Source: Pseudomonas delhiensis (lineage in GTDB: Bacteria > Pseudomonadota > Gammaproteobacteria > Pseudomonadales > Pseudomonadaceae). Taken from it: 64,000 nt of DNA. The DNA is taken from positions 124,001 to 188,000 of the forward strand of contig NZ_FZPC01000010.1 in NCBI RefSeq assembly GCF_900187975.1. Direction: 5' to 3'. The notes under the pieces are model-generated. The model did no database searches and was not told the DNA's origin. It was given only the letters and a program-made list of their open reading frames with translations. Position 1 is the first letter of the stretch; the number at the start of each line of letters is the position of its first letter. This document shows, piece by piece, positions 50,519 through 59,237 of this stretch. The position numbers and the translations under genes were made by a program.

Positions 50519-51663
50519 GCCAGCAGCCGCACCAGGGTCTGGTAGTAGATTTCGCTGAGCAGGTCGAGGTCGCTGGCCAGCACCCGCTCGTTGACCTGGT
50601 GGATGGTGGCGTTGACCGGGCCCAACTCGACCACCTGGGTGCCCAGGGTGGCGATGAAGCGGCCGTCGGAGGTGCCGCCGGAGGTGGAGGGCTGGGTCTT
50701 GCGCCCGGTCACCGCCTGGATGCTGGCGGCCACGGCGTCGAGCAGCTCGCCCGGCTCGGTGAGGAACGGCAGGCCGGACAGCGCCCAGTCGACGTGCCAG
50801 TCCAGGCCGTGCTTGTCGAGGATGGCGGCGACGCGCTGCTGCAGCCCCTCCGGGGTGGATTCGGTGGAGAAGCGGAAGTTGAATACCACCACCAGCTCGC
50901 CGGGGATGACGTTGGTGGCGCCGGTGCCGCCGTTGATGTTGGAGATCTGGAAGCTGGTCGGCGGGAAGAAGGCGTTGCCGTCGTCCCAGTGCTCGGCGGC
51001 CAGTTCGGCCAGGGCCGGGGCGGCCAGGTGGATGGGGTTCTTCGCCAGGTGCGGGTAGGCCACGTGGCCCTGTACGCCGCGTACCCTGAGGACGGCGCCG
51101 AGGGAGCCGCGGCGGCCGTTCTTCACCACGTCGCCCACCAGGGTGGTGCTCGAGGGTTCGCCGACGATGCACCAGTCCAGGCGCTCGTTGCGCGCGCGCA
51201 GTCGCTCGACCACGGCCTTGGTGCCGTGCTGGGCGGGGCCTTCCTCGTCGCTGGTGATCAGGTAGGCGATGCTGCCGCGGTGGTCCGGGTGCTCGGCGAC
51301 GAAGCGCTCGGTGGCGATGATCATGGCCGCCAGGCTGCCCTTCATGTCCGCCGCGCCGCGCCCGCAGAGCATGCCGTTGGCGTCGATCAGGGCGTCGAAC
51401 GGCAGGTGCTGCCAGGCCTGCTCGGGGCCGGTGGGGACCACGTCGGTGTGCCCGGCGAAGCACAGCACCGGGCCTGCGCCACCGTCGCGGCCGGCGCGGC
51501 GTGCCCAGAAGTTGTCCACTTCTTCGATGCGCATCGGCTCCAGGTCGAAGCCGCAGGCGGCCAGGCGCTGCATCATCAGCTGCTGGCAGTCGGCATCGAC
51601 GGGGGTGACGGAGGGCCGGCGGATCAACTCGCAGGCGAGGGCCAGGGTCGGCGACAGGGACAT
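50515..51663 (-). CDS. dapE: Succinyl-diaminopimelate desuccinylase
   Basis: A 382-residue zinc peptidase-family enzyme of the lysine and meso-DAP pathway. Metal-site motifs are [11 protein letters not shown] at about 70 (His, Asp), DMKGSLAAM and DEEGPAQHG (paired Glu), with the C-terminal [10 protein letters not shown]. The ATG at 51663 gives the family start [21 protein letters not shown]-like pattern; a GTG 12 codons upstream is less likely. dapD and dapC of the same pathway lie 6-11 kb to the right. Confidence 0.95.
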   Translation of the reverse strand: MSLSPTLALACELIRRPSVTPVDADCQQLMMQRLAACGFDLEPMRIEEVDNFWARRAGRDGGAGPVLCFAGHTDVVPTGPEQAWQHLPFDALIDANGMLCGRGAADMKGSLAAMIIATERFVAEHPDHRGSIAYLITSDEEGPAQHGTKAVVERLRARNERLDWCIVGEPSSTTLVGDVVKNGRRGSLGAVLRVRGVQGHVAYPHLAKNPIHLAAPALAELAAEHWDDGNAFFPPTSFQISNINGGTGATNVIPGELVVVFNFRFSTESTPEGLQQRVAAILDKHGLDWHVDWALSGLPFLTEPGELLDAVAASIQAVTGRKTQPSTSGGTSDGRFIATLGTQVVELGPVNATIHQVNERVLASDLDLLSEIYYQTLVRLLA

Positions 51664-51776
51664 GGGCAAGGCATCCAGGGTGAAACGGAAAAGGCGCACA
51701 TCTTAAAGCAAAAGCGCGGGGCCGGCGCGTCGTCCGGTCGCACCGGGGCCTACAACGTGCGCGCTGTGTTGGATGG

Positions 51777-52154
51777 CGCGGGCCCTGCCCGCGATTTCGC
51801 GCGCAGGGCGCGCTCCTACAGGGGAATGGTGCGGTGGGGTGGCGGAGCGAATCTTATCCGCGAAACGCGCCGGAACCGCCGGCTATCGCGGACAAGGTCC
51901 GCTCCTACAGGGGGATAGCGTGCCTCACGGTGAACTGTAGGAGCGGGCCCTGCCCGCGATTTCGCGCGCAGGGCGCGCTCCTGCAGGGGAATGGTGCGGT
52001 GGGGCGGCGTAGGAACGGATCTTATCCGCGAAACGCGCCGGAACCGCCGGCTATCGCGGACAAGGTCCGCTCCTACAGGGGGATACCGTGCCTCTCGGCG
52101 AACTGTAGGAGCGGGCCCTGCCCGCGATTTCGCGCGCAGGGCGCGCTCCTACAG
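51777..52154. repeat. Tandem array of REP units (two full periods plus one)
   Basis: The unit containing GGCCCTGCCCGCGATTTCGC begins at 51781, 51946 and 52114, giving periods of 165 and 168 bases. Between units run GAATCTTATCCGCGAAACGC or near copies, then CGGACAAGGTCCGCTCCTAC. Each unit is a palindrome from GTAGGAGCGGGCCCTG to CAGGGCGCGCTCCTACAG. This fills most of the 502-base gap between dapE and ndvB. The spacing and length do not fit CRISPR. Confidence 0.9.
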
Positions 52155-52165
52155 AGGCACGGTGC

Positions 52166-54775
52166 TCAACCCACCTGCTCGGACCCGCTCAGCACCTCTT
52201 CCTCGCGTGGGCGCGGCAGCGAGGAGAGCAGGGCCATGATCAGCGCTGCCAGGTAGGGCAGCGACTGCACCAGCAGCATCACCACCCAGAACATCAGGTC
52301 CGGGCTGGGCACGCCCTGCACCAGCACGATGCCCAGGGCCGCGCCCCACAGCAGGAGCATGATGAACACTTCCTCGCGGGCCTCCGCCAGGGCCACCAGC
52401 AGGCCGTGGCTGGAGCGCATCTTCGGCGTGCGGAAGAAGGGGATGGAACGGGTGACGAAGCCGTACAGCACCGCCTTGGCGATGGTGTGCGACAGCGACA
52501 GCCCGGCCAGCGCGGCGAACAGCGCGTCGCGCAGGTTCACGCCCACGGTGCGGCGGTAGAGGAAGAGGATCTTGCCGACCTTGAAGGCGAACAGCGTCAG
52601 CGGCAGGATCGCGAAGATCAGCAGCGGCGGGTCGACGCGCTTGGGCACGATGATCATCGCCGCCGACCAGAGCAGCGCGCCGAGGGTGAAGAAGATGTTC
52701 ATGCCGTCGGCGATCCACGGCAGCCAGCCGGCCACGAAGTGGTAGCGCTGGCCGCCGGTCAGCTTGCTGCCGTCCGGGCCGCGGCCGCGCAGCAGGGCGT
52801 CGGTGTGGCGCTTCATGATCTGGATGGCGCCGTAGGCCCAGCGGAAGCGCTGTTTCTTGAAGTCGATGAAGGTGTCGGGCATCAGGCCCTTGCCGTAGCT
52901 GCGTTCGAAGTAGGCCGCCGAGAGGCCGCGCTCGAACACCCGCAGGCCCAGCTCGGCGTCCTCGGTGATGCACCATTCGGCCCACTTCAGCGCGTCCAGC
53001 ACCTGGCGCCGGACCATGGTCATGGTGCCGTGCTCGATGATCGCGTCGCGGTCGTTGCGGGTGACCATGCCGATGTGGAAGAAGCCCTTGTACTCGGCGT
53101 AGCACAGGCGCTTGAAGGTGCTCTCGTGCTGGTCGCGGTAGTCCTGGGGCGACTGCACCACGGCGATCTGCGGGTCGGCGAAGTGCGGCACCATGTGCTT
53201 GAGCCAGTCCGGCTCGACGCAGTAGTCGGAGTCGATCACCGCGATCACTTCGGCGTTGGGCGCGACGAACTGCAGCGCGTAGTTCAGCGCGCCGCCCTTG
53301 AAGCCGGCCAGGGGCGCCACGTGGAAGAAGCGGAAGCGCGGGCCGAGCTGCTCGCAATGGGCCTGCACCGGCTCCCACACCGCCGGGTCCTTGGTGTTGT
53401 TGTCGATCACCAGGACCTCGAAGTCCGGGTAGTCGAGCTTCGCCAGGGCGTTCAGCGTCTCCTTGAGCATCTCCGGCGGCTCGTTGTAGCAGGGCACGTG
53501 GATGGAGACCTTGGGCCGGTAGGCGTCGGCCGCGGTGACCGGCAGGAACAGGCGGCGGCGCTTGCGCGTCCATACCGCCTCGGCCAGCTCGTGGGCCTCG
53601 GTGAACAGCACTATCACCACGCCCAGCGCACCTATGCCCAGCAGCGCGCCGACGGTGATGCTGAACCAGGTGCTGTACTGCTGGCTGTAGTCGTAGCCGA
53701 TCCACACCAGGATGGACGCGCAGACGAACGAGACCACGGCGAGGAAGGTCCGCCCGCGCTGGCGCAGGGCGCTGCTGTCGATCAGCAGCAGGGTGAAGGT
53801 GAGCAGCGCCAGCACCACCGAGGCGATGGCCAGCACCCGCCACTTGGGAATGGCCACCACCGGGCCCTGGAAGTTGAACTTGGGCTGGCGCGCGGCGTTG
53901 AACACGCCCCAGTAGGCGCCCACCGAGCCTTCGTCGGTGTACTTCCACGGCTGGTCGAAGGCTTCGACCACGAAGTAGTTGTAGCCCTTCTTGTTCAGCG
54001 CGTTGGTCAGCTCGCGCAGGAAGATGGCCTGGTCCGCCTGGGTGGCTGTGGCGCCGCCGCGCATGCGGCCGTTGCTGGGCCAGCCGACCTCGGCCAGCAG
54101 CAGCGGCTTCTTCGGGAATTTCAGGCGCAGGTCGCGGGCGCGCTCCAGGACGAACTGCACCGAGTCCTGCATGGGCACGAACTCCCAGTAGGGCAGCACG
54201 TGGGCGGCGATCACGTCGACGTGCCTGGCCAGCTCCGGGTACTTCTCATAGATGTGCCACTGCTCGGCGGTGGTCACCGGCACCTTCACCGCGGCGCGGA
54301 CGCGGTCGAGGTAGCCGATCAACTGGTCCCTGGTGACTTCGCGGCGGAACAGCGCCTCGTTGCCGACTATCACCCGCACCACGCTGCGCGAGCGGTTGGC
54401 GATCTCGATGCCGCGGGCGATCTCCGCCTCGTTCTCGGCCTCGTCGGCGCCGATCCAGATGCCCAGGCTGACGCGCATCCCGTACTCCTCGGCGAGGAAG
54501 GGGATGTCGGCGAGGCTGCCCTTGGTCGAGTAGGTGCGGATGTTCTCGGTCATCCGCGAGACCAGCTCCAGGTCCGAGCGGATCTGCTCGTCGCTGGGGT
54601 AGCGGCCGCTCTGCGGGCTCTGGTCCAGGCGGAAGGGGGAGAAGGAGAAGCCGGAGATGCTTTCCGGCCAGTCCGGCGCGCTCACCGGCCGGTTGTACAG
54701 GGCCCAGACGCCGGTGAGCAGGGCGGCCAGGGCGACCAGGACGACCAGGTTGAGGCCGAATTTGCGTGATGGCAT
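52166..54775 (-). CDS. ndvB: Periplasmic beta-glucan synthase, NdvB-like (GH17-like + GT2)
   Basis: An 869-residue membrane protein. After one helix (about 7-24), a periplasmic GH17-like domain has the acid-type block NEALFR at about 140 and EVGWPSNG with the nucleophile-type Glu near 232. Helices at about 320-410 lead to a cytoplasmic GT2 domain with HVPCYNEPP (about 425), DSDYCVEPDW (about 518), TEDAELG and QRFRWAYG; more helices close the protein. This is the layout of P. aeruginosa NdvB (PA1163 in memory), which makes cyclic beta-1,3-glucans tied to biofilm drug tolerance. The start at 54775 (MPSRKFGLNL) was preferred over one 22 codons upstream. Confidence 0.88.
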   Translation of the reverse strand: MPSRKFGLNLVVLVALAALLTGVWALYNRPVSAPDWPESISGFSFSPFRLDQSPQSGRYPSDEQIRSDLELVSRMTENIRTYSTKGSLADIPFLAEEYGMRVSLGIWIGADEAENEAEIARGIEIANRSRSVVRVIVGNEALFRREVTRDQLIGYLDRVRAAVKVPVTTAEQWHIYEKYPELARHVDVIAAHVLPYWEFVPMQDSVQFVLERARDLRLKFPKKPLLLAEVGWPSNGRMRGGATATQADQAIFLRELTNALNKKGYNYFVVEAFDQPWKYTDEGSVGAYWGVFNAARQPKFNFQGPVVAIPKWRVLAIASVVLALLTFTLLLIDSSALRQRGRTFLAVVSFVCASILVWIGYDYSQQYSTWFSITVGALLGIGALGVVIVLFTEAHELAEAVWTRKRRRLFLPVTAADAYRPKVSIHVPCYNEPPEMLKETLNALAKLDYPDFEVLVIDNNTKDPAVWEPVQAHCEQLGPRFRFFHVAPLAGFKGGALNYALQFVAPNAEVIAVIDSDYCVEPDWLKHMVPHFADPQIAVVQSPQDYRDQHESTFKRLCYAEYKGFFHIGMVTRNDRDAIIEHGTMTMVRRQVLDALKWAEWCITEDAELGLRVFERGLSAAYFERSYGKGLMPDTFIDFKKQRFRWAYGAIQIMKRHTDALLRGRGPDGSKLTGGQRYHFVAGWLPWIADGMNIFFTLGALLWSAAMIIVPKRVDPPLLIFAILPLTLFAFKVGKILFLYRRTVGVNLRDALFAALAGLSLSHTIAKAVLYGFVTRSIPFFRTPKMRSSHGLLVALAEAREEVFIMLLLWGAALGIVLVQGVPSPDLMFWVVMLLVQSLPYLAALIMALLSSLPRPREEEVLSGSEQVG

Positions 54776-54990
54776 GGAGCGATCGGGTTCCTGTCGGTGT
54801 TTCGGGGCCGGGAACGGGCCGGCGCGCATCCTACCCCGCACCCCACTGGGTGTATAGCTCCCGTCCGGCGCCCCGGGGCCGGCGTAGAATGTCGGCAGCG
54901 CCCGGCGGCGGTCTTGCCGGGGGTCAATTCGGCCGGCCCTGGCGCCCGCCTTCCTATAGAATGCCGGGCGTTTTTTGCGGAGGCACTGTG

Positions 54991-55794
54991 ATGGTAGTGG
55001 ACGATCAGCGTTTCGGGGGCATCGCCCGCCTCTACGGCACCCAGGGGCTGGAGCGCCTGGCCGCGGCCCACGTGGCGGTGGTCGGCATCGGCGGCGTCGG
55101 CTCCTGGGCGGCCGAGGCCCTGGCGCGCAGCGGCGTTGGCGAGATTTCCCTGTTCGACCTGGACGACGTCTGCGTGACCAACACCAACCGCCAGGTCCAT
55201 GCCCTGGACGGCGCCGTGGGCAAGCCCAAGGTGGAGGTGATGGCCGAACGCATCCGCGCCATCAACCCGGCGTGCAAGGTCCACGCGGTGGCCGACTTCG
55301 TCACCCGCGAGACCATGGCCGAGTGCATCACCAGCGACATGGACTTCGTCATCGACTGCATCGACAGCGTGCCGGCCAAGGCGGCGCTGATCGCCTGGTG
55401 CAAGCGGCGCAAGATCCAGATCGTCACCACCGGCGGCGCCGGCGGCCAGGTCGACCCGACCCAGGTCCAGGTGGCCGACCTGAACAAGACCTTCAACGAC
55501 CCGCTGGCGGCCAAGGTGCGCTCGCTGCTGCGCCGCGACTACAACTTCTCGCGCACGCCGGGCCGCCACTACAGCGTGCCCTGCGTGTTCTCCACCGAGC
55601 AGCTGCGCTACCCCAAGCCGGACGGCAGCGTCTGCCAGGCCAAGGGGTTCGTTGGCGAGGGGGTGAAGCTGGACTGCGCGGGTGGTTTCGGGGCGGTGAT
55701 GATGGTTACCGCCACCTTCGGCATGGCCGCGGCGGCGAGGGCTGTGGATAAGCTGGTGGCGGGGGCGCGGCGGCCTTCGGAGCGTAGCGCGTAG
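54991..55794 (+). CDS. tcdA: tRNA threonylcarbamoyladenosine dehydratase
   Basis: TcdA (CsdL/YgdL) is an E1-like enzyme that uses ATP to cyclise t6A to ct6A in tRNA. The 267-residue protein has the nucleotide loop VVGIGGVGSWAAEAL and the E1-type NRQ, IDCIDSVPAK and the Cys-containing SVPCVFSTE. GGAGG precedes the ATG at 54991. It functions with CsdA/CsdE, whose homologues are convergent with it here. tcdA needs t6A, for which tsaB at 2.6 kb is a gene. The TAG stop lies in the first bases of a REP element. Confidence 0.94.
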   Translation: MVVDDQRFGGIARLYGTQGLERLAAAHVAVVGIGGVGSWAAEALARSGVGEISLFDLDDVCVTNTNRQVHALDGAVGKPKVEVMAERIRAINPACKVHAVADFVTRETMAECITSDMDFVIDCIDSVPAKAALIAWCKRRKIQIVTTGGAGGQVDPTQVQVADLNKTFNDPLAAKVRSLLRRDYNFSRTPGRHYSVPCVFSTEQLRYPKPDGSVCQAKGFVGEGVKLDCAGGFGAVMMVTATFGMAAAARAVDKLVAGARRPSERSA

Positions 55795-55822
55795 GGCGAA
55801 TAACCGTTCGCGGTTATCCGCC
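55791..55822. repeat. REP-like palindrome overlapping the tcdA stop
   Basis: GTAGGGCGAATAACCG and CGGTTATCCGCC around TTCG. Its second to fourth bases (TAG, 55792-55794) are the tcdA stop codon. Confidence 0.85.
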
Positions 55823-55921
55823 GTTACACCGCGATCGGTGGTCAATGCCATGGTTGAGCCTGGCGTAGCTTCGAGGGCGGCTTCGTGCTCGGTAGCGAGT
55901 GGGGGTCGGCCAAGGTCAGGC

Positions 55922-55952
55922 GGCGGATAACGCGGAGCGTTATTCGCCCTAC
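55922..55952. repeat. REP-like palindrome overlapping the sufE stop
   Basis: GGCGGATAACGC and GCGTTATTCGCCCTAC around GGA. In the minus direction the GTAGGG at its edge contains the sufE TAG stop (55949-55951). With the unit at 55791 it forms an inverted pair about 100 bases apart between two convergent genes. Confidence 0.85.
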
Positions 55953-56356
55953 GCCTGGATCAGCTCCTGCATCCGTTTCAGCACCGCATTCAAGCCATTG
56001 CTGCGTGACGGGGAGAGTTGGCGGCCCAGGCCGAGGTCGTTGAACCACTGGGCCAGGTCGAGTTGCGCCAGTTCTTCGCCGGGCAATCCCTGCACCCGCG
56101 CCAGCAGCAATGCCAGCAACCCGCGCAACAGCCGCGCATCGCTGGTCGCGCGGAAATGCCAGGCGCCATCGCGCTGCTCCGCCACCAGCCACACCAGGCT
56201 TTCGCAGCCGTGGACGCGGTTGGCTTCGCTGCGTTCTTCCTCGCCCAGCGGTTCCAGCTTGTCGCCCCATTGCATCAGCAGGCGCGCGCGCTGTTCCCAG
56301 GAAGGCTGGCCGGCGAAGGCTTCCAGCGCCTGGCGGGCGGTTTTGGGCAGGCTCAT
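55949..56356 (-). CDS. sufE: SufE/CsdE-type sulfur acceptor
   Basis: A 135-residue protein that accepts persulfide sulfur from a cysteine desulfurase. The acceptor cysteine is in VHGCESLVW at about residue 50. Its neighbour is a class-II desulfurase whose stop overlaps its start by four bases. With TcdA convergent next door, a CsdA-CsdE-TcdA association is more likely than a full Suf cluster, as no sufBCD genes are here. It ends in a REP element. Confidence 0.92.
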   Translation of the reverse strand: MSLPKTARQALEAFAGQPSWEQRARLLMQWGDKLEPLGEEERSEANRVHGCESLVWLVAEQRDGAWHFRATSDARLLRGLLALLLARVQGLPGEELAQLDLAQWFNDLGLGRQLSPSRSNGLNAVLKRMQELIQA

Positions 56357-57558
56357 CGCAGCAGCTCCAGGGCGCCGTCCAGGGCGTGGAAGAAGCGTTC
56401 CAGGTCGGTGCCGTCGTTGTACGGGCCCAGGGACACGCGGATGGCGCCGGGCAGGCCCAGGTGCTTGAGCAGCGGCATGGCGCAGTGGTGCCCGGCGCGC
56501 ACCGCCACGCCCTGTTCGGTGAGCAGGTGGGCGAGGTCGGCGCTGTGCACGTCCCGCACCACGAAGCTGGCCAGCGCCGCCTGGGGTTCGCCCAGCAGGC
56601 GCACGCCGTCGCGGGCGCGCAGGCCAGCCAGCAGTTGCGCATGCAGCACGGCCTCGTGGGCGGCCAGCTCCGCGGCGTCCTGGCGGGCCAGCCAGTCCAG
56701 GCTGGCGCCCAGGCCGATCACCGCGCCAATGGCCGGGGTACCGGCCTCGAAGCCCAGCGGCGCCGGGCGGAAGTGCGCGTTCTGGTAGTCGGCGTTCTGC
56801 ACCATCTCGCCACCGAACTGCCAGTGGCGCAGGCGCGCCAGCGCCTCCGCGCGGCCCCAGAGCACGCCCAGGCCCTCGGGGCCGTAGAGCTTGTGGCTGG
56901 AGAACACGTAGAAGTCGCAGCCCAGGGCAGACAGGCTGTGGCGGCCATGGACCACGCCCTGGGCGCCGTCCACCACGCTCAGCGCGCCTTGTGCGCGGGC
57001 CTGGGCCAGCAGTTCCGGCAGGGGCTGCCAGGTGCCGAGCACGTTGGACAACTGGCTGACGGCCAGCAGCCGGGTATGCGGGCCGATCAGTTGCCGGGCG
57101 GCCTCGAGGTCGATCACCCCGCGGTCGTCCAGCGGCAGCACCACCAGCTTCGCCCCGCGGCGCAGCGCCAGTTGCTGCCAGGGCAGCAGGTTGGCGTGGT
57201 GCTCCAGGGCGCTGACGGCGATCTCGTCGCCTTCGCCGAACAGCGGCTCCAGGCCGTAGGCCAGCAGGTTCAGTGCCTCGGTGGCGCCATGGGTGAACAC
57301 CAGCTGTTCCGGGCTGCCCGCATCCAGCCAGTGCGCCAGGCGCGTGCGCGTCGCCTCGAAGGCGCGGGTGGCGCGCTCGCCGGGCAGGTGCTGGGCGCGG
57401 TGCACGTTGGCGGCGCCGCTGGCGTAGTAGCCGGCCAGGGCGTCGAGCATGGCCTGGGGCTTCTGCGCGGTGGCGGCGCTGTCCAGGTAGGTCTGCTCCT
57501 CGGCTGCCAGCGCGGCGAGGGCGGGGAAGGCGGAGCGCCAGGGGGAATGCAAAGCCAT
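56353..57558 (-). CDS. sufS: Cysteine desulfurase, SufS/CsdA type
   Basis: A 401-residue PLP enzyme that takes sulfur from cysteine for Fe-S cluster or tRNA thio modification. The Schiff-base lysine is in FSSHKLYGPEG at about 223, and the persulfide Cys in RAGHHCAMPL at about 360. This placement marks the group II (CsdA/SufS) enzymes. PLP contacts include THGATEALN and DGAQG. The ATG at 57558 is preferred over a TTG three codons upstream. It overlaps its partner sufE by four bases. CsdA rather than SufS may be the better name because suf genes are absent. Confidence 0.94.
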   Translation of the reverse strand: MALHSPWRSAFPALAALAAEEQTYLDSAATAQKPQAMLDALAGYYASGAANVHRAQHLPGERATRAFEATRTRLAHWLDAGSPEQLVFTHGATEALNLLAYGLEPLFGEGDEIAVSALEHHANLLPWQQLALRRGAKLVVLPLDDRGVIDLEAARQLIGPHTRLLAVSQLSNVLGTWQPLPELLAQARAQGALSVVDGAQGVVHGRHSLSALGCDFYVFSSHKLYGPEGLGVLWGRAEALARLRHWQFGGEMVQNADYQNAHFRPAPLGFEAGTPAIGAVIGLGASLDWLARQDAAELAAHEAVLHAQLLAGLRARDGVRLLGEPQAALASFVVRDVHSADLAHLLTEQGVAVRAGHHCAMPLLKHLGLPGAIRVSLGPYNDGTDLERFFHALDGALELLR

Positions 57559-57571
57559 AAGCTTCAAGCCT

Positions 57572-57621
57572 CAAGCTGCAAGCCAAAGTGCCTTTACTTG
57601 CAGCTTAGGGCTTGCAGCTTG
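57572..57621. repeat. Inverted repeat between dapD and sufS
   Basis: CAAGCTGCAAGC at 57572-57583 and GCTTGCAGCTTG at 57610-57621 are perfect 12-base mirror arms around 26 bases. In the transcript from dapD this hairpin comes before sufS and could separate their expression. Confidence 0.7.
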
Positions 57622-57633
57622 TCGCTTCCCGTC

Positions 57634-58668
57634 TCAGTTATGCGCGTGCAGCGCTTCGTTCAGCTCGATGGCGGTCTTGTTGGTCTTGCACTCCACCGCG
57701 CCGGTCTGGGAGTTGCGGCGCAGCAGCAGGTCCGGCTGGCCGGCCAGCTCGCGGCCCTTGACCACCTTGACCAGGTTGTTCTGGTCGTCCAGCAGGGCGA
57801 TCTTGGTGCCGGCGGTGACGTACAGGCCGGCCTCGACGATGTTGCGGTCGCCCAGCGGGATGCCGATGCCGGCGTTGGCGCCGATCAGGCAGCCTTCGCC
57901 GACGCTGATGACGATGTTGCCGCCGCCGGACAGGGTGCCCATGGTCGAGCAGCCGCCGCCCAGGTCCGAGCCCTTGCCGACGAACACGCCGGCGGAGACG
58001 CGGCCTTCGATCATGCCCGGGCCGGCGGTGCCGGCGTTGAAGTTGACGAAGCCTTCGTGCATCACGGTGGTGCCTTCACCGATGTAGGCGCCCAGGCGCA
58101 CGCGGGCGGTGTCGGCGATGCGCACGCCGGCCGGGACCACGTAGTCGGTCATTTTCGGGAACTTGTCCACCGAGAAGACTTCCAGCAGCTTGCCCTTCAG
58201 GCGCGCTTCCAGTTGCAGCTCGGCCAGCTCGGCCAGGTCGACGGCGCCGATGTTGGTCCAGGCCACGTTCGGCAGCAGCGGGAAGATGCCCGACAGGTTG
58301 ACGCCGTGCGGCTTGACCAGGCGGTGCGAGAGCAGGTGCAGCTTCAGGTACGCCTCGGGGGTGGAGGCGGGGGCGGCGTCTTCGGCCAGCAGGGTGGCGA
58401 CCAGCGGCTTCTGGCTTTCGGCCAGGCGGTTGAGCAGCGCGGCCTGGGCCGGGGCGATGGTCTTCAGCGCGTCGGCCAGTTGGTAGGCCTGCTGGTTGCT
58501 GAAGGCGATGGCCTGGTTGCCGGCTTCGTAGCCGAGGATCGGCGCGACGGCGGCGACCAGCTCGGCGGCCGGGTTCAGCAGCGGTTGCGCGTAGAAGACT
58601 TCCAGCCAGGCGTCCTGGCGGTTCTGGGTGCCGACGCCGAAGGCCAGGCTGAACAGGGATTGGGACAT
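57634..58668 (-). CDS. dapD: Tetrahydrodipicolinate N-succinyltransferase
   Basis: A 344-residue acyltransferase that succinylates tetrahydrodipicolinate in lysine/DAP synthesis. It is the long Pseudomonas/actinobacterial-type form (about 340), longer than E. coli DapD (274). Hexapeptide-repeat strands forming a left-handed helix are seen from about 170: RVRLGAYIGEGTTVMHEG, GMIEGRVSAGVFVG, GNIVISVGEGCLIGANAGIG. The two other succinyl-branch genes, dapC and dapE, lie in the same window. Confidence 0.95.
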   Translation of the reverse strand: MSQSLFSLAFGVGTQNRQDAWLEVFYAQPLLNPAAELVAAVAPILGYEAGNQAIAFSNQQAYQLADALKTIAPAQAALLNRLAESQKPLVATLLAEDAAPASTPEAYLKLHLLSHRLVKPHGVNLSGIFPLLPNVAWTNIGAVDLAELAELQLEARLKGKLLEVFSVDKFPKMTDYVVPAGVRIADTARVRLGAYIGEGTTVMHEGFVNFNAGTAGPGMIEGRVSAGVFVGKGSDLGGGCSTMGTLSGGGNIVISVGEGCLIGANAGIGIPLGDRNIVEAGLYVTAGTKIALLDDQNNLVKVVKGRELAGQPDLLLRRNSQTGAVECKTNKTAIELNEALHAHN

Positions 58669-58698
58669 GTGCGGTTCCTCGAAAAACGGTGGAAGGTG

Positions 58699-59049
58699 TC
58701 AGGCCAGCGCGGCGGCGTACTGGTCGGGCTTGAAGCCCACCAGGGTGCGGTCGCCGAGGTCGAGCACCGGGCGCTTGATCATCGACGGCTGGGCGAGCAT
58801 CAGCTCGATGGCGCGGGCTTCGTCGAGGTCGGCCTTCTGCGCCTCGTCGAGCTTGCGGAAGGTGGTGCCGGCGCGGTTGAGGACCGTCTGCCAGCCGTGC
58901 TCGGCGCACCACTGCTGCAGGTGCGCGCGGTCTATTCCGCTAGTCTTGTAGTCGTGGAAGGCATAGTCGACGCCATGTTCCTCCAGCCAGGTGCGGGCTT
59001 TCTTCATGGTGTCGCAGGCCTTGATTCCGTAGATGGTCCGCTGGGTCAC
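58699..59049 (-). CDS. ArsC/Spx-family protein, YffB-like
   Basis: A 116-residue thioredoxin-fold protein. The opening TIYGIKACDTMKKARTWLEE and IKRPVLDLGDRTLVGF match the YffB group of the ArsC family. There is one Cys in the GIKACDT motif and no classical arsenate reductase catalytic set, so arsenate reduction is unlikely. It may use glutathione. Start is GTG at 59049 with AGGAG eight to nine bases upstream. It lies 30 bases before dapD, so the pair may be an operon. Confidence 0.87.
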   Translation of the reverse strand: MTQRTIYGIKACDTMKKARTWLEEHGVDYAFHDYKTSGIDRAHLQQWCAEHGWQTVLNRAGTTFRKLDEAQKADLDEARAIELMLAQPSMIKRPVLDLGDRTLVGFKPDQYAAALA

Positions 59050-59237
59050 GGGCGGCGCTCCTCGTCGTTCCTTTGGCAAGCGCGGGATTATGCCATTTTC
59101 CCGCGAAGTTGCGGGGGCGGGGAAGGCGGGGCGGACCTTTCGTCATTGCAATAGTCTATTGCCCGACCGGGAGCTGATGGAGCGTGTCTCTGGATGTTTC
59201 AATGTGGCGCCGCGAACTGACGACCGGGAGATCGTCG

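Noticed and set aside
51777-52154. Possible CRISPR array
   Set aside because: The repeats are palindromic REP units with 165-168 base period and near-identical spacers; there are no cas genes.
52406-54769. A 787-codon + strand frame opposite ndvB
   Set aside because: Antisense shadow of a long GC-rich gene, no start context and no recognisable domain.
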